Of a stretch of DNA of 64,000 bases, positions 1 to 9,785 are shown in pieces. Position 1 is the first letter of the stretch. Every line of letters starts with the position of its first letter. The stretch is from the NCBI GenBank assembly GCA_020725865.1, contig DYEC01000004.1:186001-250000 (forward strand), given 5' to 3'. Position numbers and translations under genes: made by a program. The notes under the pieces are model-generated. The model ran no database searches and was not told where the DNA came from. It was given only the letters and a program-made list of their open reading frames with translations. This DNA is from Anaerolinea sp. (GTDB lineage: Bacteria; Chloroflexota; Anaerolineae; Anaerolineales; Anaerolineaceae).

Positions 1-81
1 AAACTGTTGGATTTTCCGCCTGTAAAGAAGGGACTGCTGTCCCTGTATGATGCAATTTTTCGTTGGTATTATGACCGATGA
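1..81 (+). CDS. C-terminal fragment of an upstream gene, product unknown
   Basis: An open frame enters the window at base 1 and ends at a TGA at 79-81, giving 26 residues ending in FRWYYDR. It lies 37 nt upstream of the next gene in the same direction, so it is probably the preceding gene of the glycan locus. The fragment is too short to assign a family. Confidence 0.5.
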   Translation, partial: KLLDFPPVKKGLLSLYDAIFRWYYDR

Positions 82-118
82 TGAAACAATACTAGTTTTT
101 ATAGAGGAATGAATAAGG

Positions 119-1558
119 ATGCCAAAACGCATTTTTATCAGTGCTGATCATGGTTTAGCCATCGTTTATTTTTTACAAAGCGAGGTATTGTCCACTATCC
201 TGAAGGCAGGAGTTGAAGTGGTTTTATTAACGGATGATGGTTTGAAAGACCGGATCGAAAAGCGTTTTGGTCAGCCGGGATTGATCGTCGAAGGTCTGCG
301 ACTGAAAGAAGCCCGCCGATATACACAGACCACCGCGCCAACGACGCAATGGTGGTTGCACTTTTTGCGTCGCGTGGGTGGTTCAAAGCGCATCAATACT
401 GAGGCAATGGACAGCCACATCTGGCAGGTGGACTATGAAGCCACCGGGCGCCGCAAAACAGTAATGCCGTTGATGAAATTATTGGTTGGTCTGCTTCGCA
501 ATTCAAAGGCTGCTCGGCAGGTGCTGGTTCGTTATCAAATGCGTTTTTCGCCACAGCTTTATACGGATTTGTTTGAAAAGTACCAGCCTGAATTGGTGGT
601 TGCCAGCACATTGGGATGGCGGTTGGATCGCTTTTTGCTACGGCAGGCAGTTCAGCGCGGCATCCCGACCGCCGGCGTCATCGTGGGTTGGGACAATCCA
701 AGTAGTTACAGTTTGCCCGGTGCGCCAGTGGATTGGGTGACCTGCTGGTCTGATATTCAAAAAGAGGAACTGGTGCTTGGTTCCGATTGGGACGCGCGGC
801 GGGTACATGTTGGCGGTATCCCTTCTTATGATGGGTATTTCCGCCGCGAGTGGGTGATACCGCGCGAAGAGTACTTCCGGTTGCACAACCTCGACCTACA
901 GCGCAAGCTGCTGGGGTATGCGTGTAGCTTTGTGACCTTTTCACCCAATTATCAGAATGTCGAAACATTGGCGCGTCTGGTATCGGGTAATCAACTATCA
1001 GCCCCGGCTCAGCTTTTGATCCGCCTGCATCCCAATCATTTTATGGATGAGCCGCTGTTTGCCGGCGAGCGCGAGAAAATTCGTCGGCTGGCGCGTGAGC
1101 TGCCTCATGTTCACGTAGTTGAACCGGTGCCGCTGGGTGGTGAACTGGGCTATTATTCTGGGGAAGACATGCCGGAAAAAACTTCGATGATGGCTTATTC
1201 AGATGTGTTTCTCACCGTTTATTCGACAATGGTGGTAGAAGCGGCAATCCATGACCGCCCGATTGTTAGCGTTTGTCTGGATGCACCGGGCGGCTGGAAT
1301 CAACCCGGTCGGTTTTCGCTGGCGTTGTCAAAGATTGGTGACTGGCCTACGCACCAACGTTTCCGTCAGGCGGGCGCCGGGCACGTGGCATTTAGTGAAG
1401 ACGAATTGCAGCAAGCGATTAACCTGTATCTTGACCACCCATCACTGGATCGGGAAAAGCGGCAGGCTTTTATTAAGGACGAAGTGACTTTTGTAGATGG
1501 CAGCGCTGGCAGGCGAACTGGAGAGTATTTGATTTCCAGGATAGGCAGACGCGCTTGA
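119..1558 (+). CDS. Capsule-type GT-B glycosyltransferase-like protein
   Basis: This 479-residue soluble protein probably transfers a sugar or sugar-acid during surface polysaccharide synthesis. Its C-terminal half has the layout of capsule-synthesis and CDP-glycerol-type GT-B enzymes: LLIRLHPNHF near residues 300-310, then VFLTVYSTMVVEAA near 360, where a conserved Ser/Thr-rich turn precedes a helix ending in a Pro-Ile-Val strand. A GAGGAA ribosome site (104-109) lies 9 nt before the ATG. It is followed at 50 nt by an oxidoreductase in the same locus. The fold assignment comes from motif pattern only. Donor and acceptor are unknown, and it is distantly like the other GT-B protein at 13847. 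Confidence 0.55.
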   Translation: MPKRIFISADHGLAIVYFLQSEVLSTILKAGVEVVLLTDDGLKDRIEKRFGQPGLIVEGLRLKEARRYTQTTAPTTQWWLHFLRRVGGSKRINTEAMDSHIWQVDYEATGRRKTVMPLMKLLVGLLRNSKAARQVLVRYQMRFSPQLYTDLFEKYQPELVVASTLGWRLDRFLLRQAVQRGIPTAGVIVGWDNPSSYSLPGAPVDWVTCWSDIQKEELVLGSDWDARRVHVGGIPSYDGYFRREWVIPREEYFRLHNLDLQRKLLGYACSFVTFSPNYQNVETLARLVSGNQLSAPAQLLIRLHPNHFMDEPLFAGEREKIRRLARELPHVHVVEPVPLGGELGYYSGEDMPEKTSMMAYSDVFLTVYSTMVVEAAIHDRPIVSVCLDAPGGWNQPGRFSLALSKIGDWPTHQRFRQAGAGHVAFSEDELQQAINLYLDHPSLDREKRQAFIKDEVTFVDGSAGRRTGEYLISRIGRRA

Positions 1559-1608
1559 ACTATTGCTGTTCAGCCTGCTAAAGGCATTTGCGCTGAAAGG
1601 AGTGAGCG

Positions 1609-2577
1609 ATGCGTTTCTTGATTGCAGGGTATGGTTCTATCGGGCGGCGTCATCTACGTAATTTGCTTGCACTTGGTGAACATGACATTGTTTTGTACCG
1701 CACGCGCCGCAGCACACTACCTGAAGACGAGATTTTTGGTGTTCCGGTGGAGACTGATCTCTCGGCGGCATTAGCCCATCAGCCGGATGCGGTGATTGTG
1801 GCAAACCCGACGGCGCTTCATCTGGATATTGCCATTCCCGCCGCTCGTGCCGGCTGTCATCTGTTTTTGGAAAAGCCGATTTCGCATTCACTTGCGCGGG
1901 TTGAGGAACTGAGCGAAGCGCTCAAAGCTGGCGGCGGAAAAGTGCTGGTGGGGTTTCAGTTCCGTTTTCATCCGGGTTTGCGGCAGGTAAAGAACCTGCT
2001 CAAAGAAAGCGCGCTTGGACAGCCGTTATCGCTGCGCTGTGAATGGGGTGAGTATTTGCCTGGATGGCATCCGTGGGAGGATTACCGTCAGAGTTATAGT
2101 GCGCGTGGTGATCTGGGTGGCGGTGTGGTGTTAACGCTGTGTCATCCGTTGGATTATTTACGCTGGTTCTTTGGTGAGGGTGAATTGCTCCACTCTTTTG
2201 TGGGTAAACTAAGCAATCTGGAAATTGAGGTGGAAGATGTTGCCGAAGTGCTGATGCGCTTTCCCGGTAATCTGCTTGCCAGTGTGCATCTGGATTACTT
2301 TCGCCGCCCGCCGGTTCACCGGCTGGAAATTACCGGGTCGAATGGATTGTTGACTTGGGATAATGCTGATGGCGCCGTTCGGCTTTACCGAGCTAATGCA
2401 AATGAGCCAGAGGTATTTTTGCCTCCGCAGGACTTCGAACGCAATACCATGTTTCTGGATGAGATGCGCCACTTTTTGGATGTTGTGAATGGGAGGGAAG
2501 AGCCTGCCTGCACATTGGAAGACGGCATTCGAGCTTTAGAACTGGCACTGCAAATTCTTGGCAGATTGCCGGCTTAA
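1609..2577 (+). CDS. Gfo/Idh/MocA-family NAD(P)-dependent sugar oxidoreductase
   Basis: This 322-residue cytosolic oxidoreductase probably acts on a nucleotide sugar or an inositol-like substrate. The N-terminus carries a Rossmann dinucleotide site, GYGSIGRRH at residues 7-15. The family's EKPIS motif, which holds the catalytic-region lysine, follows near residue 88. The C-terminal alpha/beta domain contains GVVLTLCHPLDYLRWFF, where the family histidine sits. AAGGAG (1597-1602) is 6 nt before the ATG. Its place among glycosyltransferases suggests it modifies a sugar precursor of the polymer. The exact substrate cannot be read from sequence. Confidence 0.85.
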   Translation: MRFLIAGYGSIGRRHLRNLLALGEHDIVLYRTRRSTLPEDEIFGVPVETDLSAALAHQPDAVIVANPTALHLDIAIPAARAGCHLFLEKPISHSLARVEELSEALKAGGGKVLVGFQFRFHPGLRQVKNLLKESALGQPLSLRCEWGEYLPGWHPWEDYRQSYSARGDLGGGVVLTLCHPLDYLRWFFGEGELLHSFVGKLSNLEIEVEDVAEVLMRFPGNLLASVHLDYFRRPPVHRLEITGSNGLLTWDNADGAVRLYRANANEPEVFLPPQDFERNTMFLDEMRHFLDVVNGREEPACTLEDGIRALELALQILGRLPA

Positions 2578-2600
2578 ACCTGGCCAACGGATGGTAAACG

Positions 2601-4409
2601 GTGAGTCAGACCAGTTCGATCACAAACGAAGCGCAAGATAAAAACCATACAGGCAGATTACGCTGGCTGCGGCTGAATGTTTCCCGTATGTCTTTATTAT
2701 GGGTGCTGCTATATTTCACCATATTTACGGTTGTAATGACCTGGCCTCTGGCATTACGTATGAAGAGCGAAATTGTCGGTCAAATCGGGGATAATATTTA
2801 TTTTATCTGGATGATTGGCTGGATTAAAAAAGCACTCTTTGAGCTGGGTGTTAACCCATTTAATGTATGGTTTTTGAACTATCCACAGGGCTGGAGCATG
2901 GCATATACTGAGATTACTCCGGTTATGTTGCTGATTGCCCTGCCTTTCAGCTTCATTGGGGGGGCTACGTTCGCTTACAACGCGGCGATGCTGCTCACGT
3001 TTATTCTTTCCGGATTGGGGATGTTCCTGTGGGTGCAGGCGCTGACAAGTAACCGTGCTGCGGCTCTGGTGGCGGGTACAATTTATGCCTTTCTGCCTTA
3101 TCACTTCGCCCATTTTCTGATCGGACATTTGAATTTGTCCGGTATTCAGTGGTTTCCGTTCTATTTCTGGGGTTTATTTGAAATCTTCCAAAAGCAAGAC
3201 AAAGCCAAACAGGAAAAGGGCTGGTGGAAACCGGCAATGTTGGCGGGTGTGATGCTGGGGCTAATCGGCTGGACATCGCAGTATTATCTTTATATGGCTG
3301 TGCTGGTTACTGGTTGGTTGGTGCTGGCTTATTTGGTGTTTTTTGAGCGCCTTCGCTGGCGTGAATGGGGTTTCTGGCGTCAGTTGTTGCTGATGGGGTT
3401 GGTGGCGCTGCCGCTGGTTGTGGTTGCAGTTGCGCCGTATGTAATGCTCTTCCAGCAAGGCGGGCTTCCGGACCGCAATATCAGTCTGGTGCGGATGTAT
3501 TCTGCCAGCCCGACGGATTTCTTACTGCCCTCTACCGATCATTTTCTGTGGGGCAAGTGGGTAGGCGAGCATTTCAACCGTCAAATGTGGGTGGAAGGTA
3601 CGCTCTATATCGGAGCAGTTTCACTTGCTCTGGCTGTGCTGGCATTTATCAAACGCCGCCGGATTGAAAATCGGCAGTTTCTTGCCCTGTGTGTCTGGGG
3701 GGCAGCATTTGCATTGGTGCTGGCGATGGGGATTGATTTGCACTGGAATGGGCAATCGGTGGAAATTCCGCTACCGGCTGTGGTATCTAACGCACTGGGT
3801 CGCAACGCTGTGCCAATTCCATTGCCAGGATATATCTTGTTCTATGTATTTCCTTTCTTTGCCAAGCTGCGCGCCCTGATGCGCTTTGGGGTATTTGTTT
3901 TGCTGTTTTTCAGCGTTGCGGCTGGGCTTGGGGCTGCTTGGTTGTTGGACAAAGTTCGTTCCAGCTTGAGAACCGTCCTAACGATAGTTTTGCTTGGGCT
4001 TGTGTTTTTGGATTTTTATCCGGGTGCTTATCAGGAATTTGCTCGAATACAGCCACGCTCTCTGGACTACTGGCTGGCACAGCAACCCGGACAGGGTGCC
4101 GTGATCCAGTTTCCATTTGAAAAGAGCGAGGATCAGGAACATACGTATTACACGCTGACACATGGCAAACCCTTTGTGGGCGGATTTTTCAATGCTTTTC
4201 CGCCGGAGCAGTATGCCCGTTTACGCCCCTTGATGGAAAATTTCCCAGATGAGCAGAGTGTCTCACTGCTGTCTGAGCTGGATGTTCAATATGTGCTGGT
4301 GGACAAAAGCTCGTACAGCGACCCAGATACGGTCCGCCGGAAGTGTGAAGCGTTAGGACTGAAATATGTACGGGAGATGGATGGGCAGATGGTGTTTTTA
4401 CACGAGTAG
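2601..4409 (+). CDS. Polytopic membrane protein, GT-C glycosyltransferase-like
   Basis: This 602-residue protein has about 11-12 hydrophobic helices (residues 30-470) and a soluble C-terminal domain of about 130 residues. The first long extracytoplasmic loop carries acidic residues (IGDNIYFIW near 60), as in GT-C enzymes that use polyprenyl-linked sugars. The GTG at 2601 is the only plausible upstream start and its ribosome site is weak. It is the first of several such proteins in this locus. Function as a lipid-linked sugar transferase, or as a flippase/polymerase-like protein, is an inference from topology and neighbours. Confidence 0.55.
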   Translation: MSQTSSITNEAQDKNHTGRLRWLRLNVSRMSLLWVLLYFTIFTVVMTWPLALRMKSEIVGQIGDNIYFIWMIGWIKKALFELGVNPFNVWFLNYPQGWSMAYTEITPVMLLIALPFSFIGGATFAYNAAMLLTFILSGLGMFLWVQALTSNRAAALVAGTIYAFLPYHFAHFLIGHLNLSGIQWFPFYFWGLFEIFQKQDKAKQEKGWWKPAMLAGVMLGLIGWTSQYYLYMAVLVTGWLVLAYLVFFERLRWREWGFWRQLLLMGLVALPLVVVAVAPYVMLFQQGGLPDRNISLVRMYSASPTDFLLPSTDHFLWGKWVGEHFNRQMWVEGTLYIGAVSLALAVLAFIKRRRIENRQFLALCVWGAAFALVLAMGIDLHWNGQSVEIPLPAVVSNALGRNAVPIPLPGYILFYVFPFFAKLRALMRFGVFVLLFFSVAAGLGAAWLLDKVRSSLRTVLTIVLLGLVFLDFYPGAYQEFARIQPRSLDYWLAQQPGQGAVIQFPFEKSEDQEHTYYTLTHGKPFVGGFFNAFPPEQYARLRPLMENFPDEQSVSLLSELDVQYVLVDKSSYSDPDTVRRKCEALGLKYVREMDGQMVFLHE

Positions 4410-4450
4410 CAGAACAGGAACTTAAAAAACTGTCTGATGAGCAAACAACA

Positions 4451-6082
4451 ATGAAACGGTTGATTTCAGAACTAGACGGGTTGTGGTTGCTTTTACTTCT
4501 GCCCGCGTTTGCGGGAATGACGGCACTGGTCTTCAGCACGCGGCAGGGCCCGGGTATTGGAGGGGATGCTACTATCTACATTACTTCGGCTCGCAATTTA
4601 CTGCTGGGGAAAGGCTTGGGGTTAATTACCGCTGGCGGTGAATTTCGGTTGATACCCTATTTTCCCCCGTTGTTTTCATTGGTCTTGAGTTTTTTGGGTT
4701 GGTTGGGGATTGAGTTGGTATCTGCAGCGCGCTGGTTGAATATCATTTTGCTGGGGGCTTTGGTGTTTTTGGCTGGCTGGACGGTGCGCCGCGCTGTTCA
4801 TTCCAGTCTGCTCGCTTTTGCAGCCGCAAGCTTGGTGGCTTTGTCGCCTGTGCTGGTTAATGTATATTCATGGGCAATGTCTGAACCGCTGGCAATATTT
4901 TTAGGTTTCTGCGGACTGGCTTGTTTATGGGATTATTTACAGAAACCGAACAGCCCCCGCTGGTTAATTTTGTCTGCCTTGGCGGGTGGGCTGGCAGTAA
5001 TTACGCGGTACAGCATGGCAGCGTTTGTCGGAGCGGGGGCACTGGGCTTGCTATTCTTAAACAGGGAAAATCGTAGAAAACGTTTGGTGAGGACAGCCAT
5101 CTATCTGGCAATTGCATTGACACCGTTGGCGGTATGGGTGTGGATTGATCTCTCCAGCACGGCAACCGTTTCTTCTCGTAGTATCCTTTCGGCAGCTGAA
5201 ATGCTTGAACGACTGAGCGGCTTCTGGTCAGGTATTGAGGAAGTGCTGTTATTCTGGCTCATTCCCGATTCCTGGATGACTGCTCCCAGGTTTTACCCGG
5301 TAATTCTCAATCGCTGGTTTGTACCGCTGGCAGGGTTATTGTTTGTGACATGGGTTGCTGTTTTGGGCTGGAAGCTTTCTAAAACGCGGAGTGAAACGCA
5401 AATCAGCGGACAACTGCGGCTGGCTGTCCTAATGGGGCTTGCTGCGCTGGCATATCTGGTAGTGACTCTGCTGGTTTATACCGTAACCTATCCACCTATT
5501 ACCATAGGAAGCCGCATGTATTCTCCGATGCAAACTGCATTTTTGGTTTTATTTGTATTATTGAGTGGCGTATCGCTGAAGCTATGGCGCAATACCCTCT
5601 GGGTGCGCTGGGCGTTAATTGGTATCTTGCTTGTCAGTATGCTCTGGTATGGCTGGCGCTCATTTCGTATTGTCCAACAGAACTATGGACAGGGGATGGG
5701 TTTTACTTCTGTTTACTGGGAGGGCTCGGAAACGGTGCAGGCAGTCAAAAGATTGCCAGCAGAGACCCAAATTGTCACCAACGAAGAAATGGCGGTGCTA
5801 TTTTTAACCGGTCGGACTTCTTACCCGCTGGCAGAAATTTATTTTCAAAAACCGCTGTCTGTTTTTTACCGCTATGGCGACGGCGACTTAACACAGGACG
5901 AGGCGCAGCGGGTCTTTCGAGAAGAAGGCGCGGTGCTGGTTTTGTTCGACTCGATTTCTGATCAAATGGCGTCGTTGTATGGTGATCGTACCGCTGAACG
6001 GATTGCGAGTTTGGTTGACGGATTGGAAGTGCTCTTCCGGGGAAACGATGGCGCGATTTACGTTTACCCGAAGCTCAGATAA
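4451..6082 (+). CDS. Polytopic membrane protein, GT39/ArnT-like, first of a tandem pair
   Basis: This 543-residue protein has roughly 11 membrane helices and a short soluble C-terminus. Right after the first helix is GDATIYITSARNLLLGKG (about residues 37-54), the acidic first loop expected of PMT/ArnT-like GT-C transferases. The next gene has the same layout, with NDSVLYIDGARNLLQGNG at the equivalent place and a similar C-terminal tail, so the two look like an old tandem duplication. The start ATG has only a weak GATGAG site. It probably adds a sugar from a polyprenyl-phosphate donor on the outer face; the substrate is unknown. Confidence 0.6.
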   Translation: MKRLISELDGLWLLLLLPAFAGMTALVFSTRQGPGIGGDATIYITSARNLLLGKGLGLITAGGEFRLIPYFPPLFSLVLSFLGWLGIELVSAARWLNIILLGALVFLAGWTVRRAVHSSLLAFAAASLVALSPVLVNVYSWAMSEPLAIFLGFCGLACLWDYLQKPNSPRWLILSALAGGLAVITRYSMAAFVGAGALGLLFLNRENRRKRLVRTAIYLAIALTPLAVWVWIDLSSTATVSSRSILSAAEMLERLSGFWSGIEEVLLFWLIPDSWMTAPRFYPVILNRWFVPLAGLLFVTWVAVLGWKLSKTRSETQISGQLRLAVLMGLAALAYLVVTLLVYTVTYPPITIGSRMYSPMQTAFLVLFVLLSGVSLKLWRNTLWVRWALIGILLVSMLWYGWRSFRIVQQNYGQGMGFTSVYWEGSETVQAVKRLPAETQIVTNEEMAVLFLTGRTSYPLAEIYFQKPLSVFYRYGDGDLTQDEAQRVFREEGAVLVLFDSISDQMASLYGDRTAERIASLVDGLEVLFRGNDGAIYVYPKLR

Positions 6083-6117
6083 CGGTTTATAATGGGATGC
6101 TTTGGGTTGAGCAAGTG

Positions 6118-7707
6118 ATGAGTGTAATGAAGGCTAGACAGAGTTTTCGGGAAAAATTCTGGGTAACAGCATTAGCAATGCTGGTTTTGCTGGCGTTGGT
6201 GTTGTTCTGGTTTTCCACGCCTCACGGGCTGGCGCTAGTCAACGATTCGGTACTGTATATTGATGGAGCACGCAACCTGCTGCAGGGGAATGGGTATAGC
6301 CGTCTGGTTGGTTGGGGCGGGACGGTGCCCATTACCAATTTTCCTCCGTTTTATTCGTTTGTTCTGGCATTGATCATGGCTTTAGGTATTGCGCCTATTC
6401 AGGCGAGCTGGTGGGTAAGTCTGGTTTTTCTTGCTGTCAATGTTGTGCTGGTCAGTCTGCTGGGGCGAGAAGTAACACAATCTGCCGCTTTCGGCGTTTT
6501 GGCGGGCGGGCTGGTTTTGATCAGTGATCCGTTTTTCCGCCATCATTTGTTCGCTCTAACCGAACCGGTGTTTCTCTTCTGTTATTTTCTGAGCCTGCTT
6601 TTGCTCGTTAGTTTTTTGCGGCAACGACACTGGTATCAGGTACTGCTAGCAGGAGTATTTACCGGATTAGCATACCTGACACGATATATCGGAATTACCT
6701 TATTTGCAACAGGGTTTCTCTTTTTGCTTGTATTTTTGCGGGAACGCAAAGTATGGTTGAAATCTGTGGGTATTTTTCTGGCGGGTAGTTTCCCATTCTT
6801 TCTGGTCTGGACAGTACGTAATCTTGTGATGGCGGGTAATCCGACAAACCGCCAGTTCATGTTGCGAATGCTTGCCGCCGATAAAATCCAGGAAGGAATC
6901 ACCAGCTTTTGGGGCTGGCTGCTGCCTGAACCGTATCAGCTAATTAGTCGGTTTATTGATTTCTGGGGAATTGCACTAGCCATCTTCCTGATCTTGTTTA
7001 CTGGTGGGTTCATTTATGCGGTCTGGCTTGCACTGCATAAAGTGGAATTGCGCGACCGCAAAAGCTTTCAGGCTGGGTGGTTGCTGGGACTACAAAGTTT
7101 GATTTACCTTATCACTCTAGCTGTGACAATTTTATTCATTGACTCGAGTGTTAACTTTGAAACCAGAGTTTTGATGCCCGCTTATGTTCTGTGGCTGCTA
7201 CTTTTTGTTGCTTTGCTAGCGTGGTTCTGGCGGCGCAGGCGCTGGGCAACAACTGTGCTGGCTTTGGTTCTGGTTGTTGGATTGAGCCTATCATTTGTCG
7301 AAGACACGCTGGATACTGTCCGGCAGTGGCGCCAGCAGGGGCAGGGGTTTGCCCATGAATCCTGGACGACTTCACAAACCATTGAGTTAGTAAAGCAATT
7401 GCCTAAGGTTAATATCTTTACTAATCGTCCACAAGCAGTTAACCTGCTGGCTCAGCGTGGTGCTTATATCCTGCTTTCGCCTGTTAACGCAGCCACACAG
7501 TTGCCTCGCGAAGGCTATCAGGAAGAACAGGTGCGTATTCGCCAGATGGTAATGGAAGGGAAGGCGGTTGTTGTGATCTTTGGTTTTCGTGACCTGATAC
7601 AGGACGTTGAAAACTCATGGATGCTCGAGCTGACAGCGGGGTTACCAGTGTTGTTTGAGTATGACAGGGATATTGTCTTTGGAGATTCGTCACTCATTCA
7701 GAGCTGA
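6118..7707 (+). CDS. Polytopic membrane protein, GT39/ArnT-like, second of a tandem pair
   Basis: A 529-residue membrane protein, paralogue of the gene just upstream. It has about 11 hydrophobic helices, the acidic loop motif NDSVLYIDGARNL after helix 1, and a C-terminal region ending in an extracytoplasmic strand-rich tail. ATG codons at 6097, 6118 and 6127 are all in frame. I chose 6118 because it puts a short basic stretch (KARQSFREK) directly before helix 1, but no start has a strong ribosome site. It lies 14 nt before a short-chain dehydrogenase. A role in decorating the surface glycan is inferred. Confidence 0.6.
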   Translation: MSVMKARQSFREKFWVTALAMLVLLALVLFWFSTPHGLALVNDSVLYIDGARNLLQGNGYSRLVGWGGTVPITNFPPFYSFVLALIMALGIAPIQASWWVSLVFLAVNVVLVSLLGREVTQSAAFGVLAGGLVLISDPFFRHHLFALTEPVFLFCYFLSLLLLVSFLRQRHWYQVLLAGVFTGLAYLTRYIGITLFATGFLFLLVFLRERKVWLKSVGIFLAGSFPFFLVWTVRNLVMAGNPTNRQFMLRMLAADKIQEGITSFWGWLLPEPYQLISRFIDFWGIALAIFLILFTGGFIYAVWLALHKVELRDRKSFQAGWLLGLQSLIYLITLAVTILFIDSSVNFETRVLMPAYVLWLLLFVALLAWFWRRRRWATTVLALVLVVGLSLSFVEDTLDTVRQWRQQGQGFAHESWTTSQTIELVKQLPKVNIFTNRPQAVNLLAQRGAYILLSPVNAATQLPREGYQEEQVRIRQMVMEGKAVVVIFGFRDLIQDVENSWMLELTAGLPVLFEYDRDIVFGDSSLIQS

Positions 7708-7721
7708 GGTGAAAATAGAGA

Positions 7722-8543
7722 ATGGATAACATTTTTGACAAATTCAAATTGACTGGACAAACAGCTGTGATTACTGGCGGTGCTGGTTTACTGGGGAAGC
7801 AGTTTTGCCGCACGCTGGCACAGGCAGGTGCGCAGGTGGTTGTGGCAGATTTGAATCTGGCGGCGGCAAAACAATTGGCGGATGCTCTCCAAGAAGAAGG
7901 CTATCCCGCTCTAGGGGTTGGGGTAGATGTTACCAGCCCCGAATCAGTTCAGGAATTGGTCAAAGCAACGCTGCAGAGTTTTCGCCGGCTGGATATTCTG
8001 GTATGCAGTGCGGCGATGGACCCGAAGTTTGACAGCAGTCATGCCGGACAGCACAGGAATACGTTTGAGGATTATCCTTTGGAAGCCTGGAAACAGGCGC
8101 TGGATGTCAACCTGACCGGCATGTTTCTGAGCGCTCAGGCTGCCGTCAAACCGATGCTGGAGCAGGATCACGGGGTGATTATCAATATTTGCTCGACATA
8201 CGGGCTGGTTGGTCCGGATCAGCGGATTTATGAAAAACCCGGTCAGCCCCGGTCATATAAACCCGTATTCTATTCGGTGACAAAGGCAGGAGTGCTGGGC
8301 TTGACGCGCTATCTGGCGACCTATTACGCTGGCAAGAATATCCGCGTCAATGCGCTGACGCCGGGCGGTGTGTATCATGGTCATGATGAGATTTTCACCC
8401 AGAATTACTCGGCGCGCACGGTACTGGGACGTATGGCGAATGAAGATGAAATGAACGGTGCGTTGCTCTTTCTGGCTTCAGAGGCGTCTTCCTACATGAC
8501 CGGGGCAAATCTGGTGGTAGATGGAGGATGGACAGCATGGTAG
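7722..8543 (+). CDS. Short-chain dehydrogenase/reductase, PtmA-like
   Basis: This 273-residue NAD(P)-dependent SDR has the cofactor site TGGAGLLG (residues 19-26), the catalytic serine in NICSTYGLVG, the active-site pair YSVTK (about residues 185-189) and the usual C-terminal VDGGW. The TGGAGLLG variant recalls PtmA-type oxidoreductases found next to CMP-nonulosonic acid synthetases. Here the next gene is such a synthetase, overlapped by a few bases, and neuB follows. It probably oxidises or reduces the acid sugar or its precursor. The exact step is not established. Confidence 0.8.
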   Translation: MDNIFDKFKLTGQTAVITGGAGLLGKQFCRTLAQAGAQVVVADLNLAAAKQLADALQEEGYPALGVGVDVTSPESVQELVKATLQSFRRLDILVCSAAMDPKFDSSHAGQHRNTFEDYPLEAWKQALDVNLTGMFLSAQAAVKPMLEQDHGVIINICSTYGLVGPDQRIYEKPGQPRSYKPVFYSVTKAGVLGLTRYLATYYAGKNIRVNALTPGGVYHGHDEIFTQNYSARTVLGRMANEDEMNGALLFLASEASSYMTGANLVVDGGWTAW

Positions 8544-9772
8544 AACGCCCGGAAGTACTGGCTATTATCCCGGCGCGGGGCGGGTCAAAAGGCATCCCAC
8601 GCAAGAATATCCGTCCTTTTGCTGGCTACCCGCTGATTGCGTATAGTATTGCGGCTGGTTTACAGGCGCAACTGGTTACGCGAGTGGTTGTCTCAACGGA
8701 TGATGAGGAAATCGCCGCGGTGGCGCGCCGCTGGGGTGCAGAGACGCCTTTCTTGCGCCCGGCATCACTGGCGCAGGATGACACGCTGGATTTGCCCGTT
8801 TTTCAACACGCGTTAAACTGGCTAGATGAATACGAAAGTTATCATCCTGATTTGGTGGTGCAATTACGGCCAACCTCACCCTTACGCCCGCCGACACTGG
8901 TGGATGATGCAATCCGCGTTATGCTTGCCAATCCTCACGCTGATTCGGCTCGGGGTGTTGTGCCGGCTGGACAAAACCCGCATAAAATGTGGCGGATTGA
9001 TCCCGAAAGCGGCATTATGCAGCCGTTATTAACTGTGGAGGGCATTCCCGAGCCGTACAATGCCCCGCGCCAGGTATTGCCGCCGGTGTACTGGCAAACC
9101 GGGCATATTGACGTGATCCGCCCGCGGGTGATCCTGCAGCAAAACACAATGAGCGGCAAGGTGATACTACCAATCCTGATTGACAGCCGCTATACGGTTG
9201 ATATTGATACGCCGTATGACTGGCTGCGTTATGAGTGGCTGGTGCATCATGGTGGACTGGAGATTGTGTCACCTGTACGCCGTCGGCCGCTGCCCGAAAA
9301 AGTTGCCATGATGGTGTTTGATTTTGATGGCGTAATGACCGATAATCGTGTCTGGGTGGATCAGGATGGACGGGAGATGGTTGCCGCAAACCGCAGTGAC
9401 AGTCTTGGTTTAAAACGTCTTCGCAGGCTGGGGGTGAGGATGTTGGTGTTGTCTACTGAAACAAACTCGGTTGTTGCCGCGCGCTGCCGAAAACTGGATG
9501 TTCCTGTGTTGCAGGGAATTGAAGATAAGGCAACGGTTTTGACAGCTTATTTGAGTGAGCAGGGTGTTAATCCACAGGAGGTTGTCTATGTTGGCAACGA
9601 TGTCAACGATTTGCCTTGTTTTCCGCTGGTGGGCTGTGCGGCTGTGCCTGCAGATGCCGAGGGCGAAGTTGTGCGTCATGCCGATCTGGTTTTGACGCGG
9701 CGCGGCGGCTATGGAGCAGTGCGCGAAATTTGTGACTTGATATTACAGCGACAGAAAAAATTGGGTAATTGA
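8537..9772 (+). CDS. neuA: CMP-nonulosonic acid synthetase fused to KdsC-like HAD phosphatase
   Basis: This 411-residue fusion has two enzymatic halves. Residues 1-230 are a CMP-sialate-type cytidylyltransferase with the nucleotide loop IIPARGGSKGIPRKN at residues 10-24 and the LRPTSPLR and DIDTPYDW motifs. From about residue 255 comes a HAD phosphatase of the KdsC type, with the nucleophile motif DFDGVMTD and the metal motif GNDVNDL. Such a pair could remove the 9-phosphate from a sugar acid and then activate it with CTP. An in-frame ATG exists at 8528, but GGAGG (8523-8527) is 9 nt before the ATG at 8537, so that start is preferred. It overlaps the SDR by 7 nt and precedes neuB by 13 nt. 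Confidence 0.88.
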   Translation: MVERPEVLAIIPARGGSKGIPRKNIRPFAGYPLIAYSIAAGLQAQLVTRVVVSTDDEEIAAVARRWGAETPFLRPASLAQDDTLDLPVFQHALNWLDEYESYHPDLVVQLRPTSPLRPPTLVDDAIRVMLANPHADSARGVVPAGQNPHKMWRIDPESGIMQPLLTVEGIPEPYNAPRQVLPPVYWQTGHIDVIRPRVILQQNTMSGKVILPILIDSRYTVDIDTPYDWLRYEWLVHHGGLEIVSPVRRRPLPEKVAMMVFDFDGVMTDNRVWVDQDGREMVAANRSDSLGLKRLRRLGVRMLVLSTETNSVVAARCRKLDVPVLQGIEDKATVLTAYLSEQGVNPQEVVYVGNDVNDLPCFPLVGCAAVPADAEGEVVRHADLVLTRRGGYGAVREICDLILQRQKKLGN

Positions 9773-9785
9773 AAGGAGACTTTTG

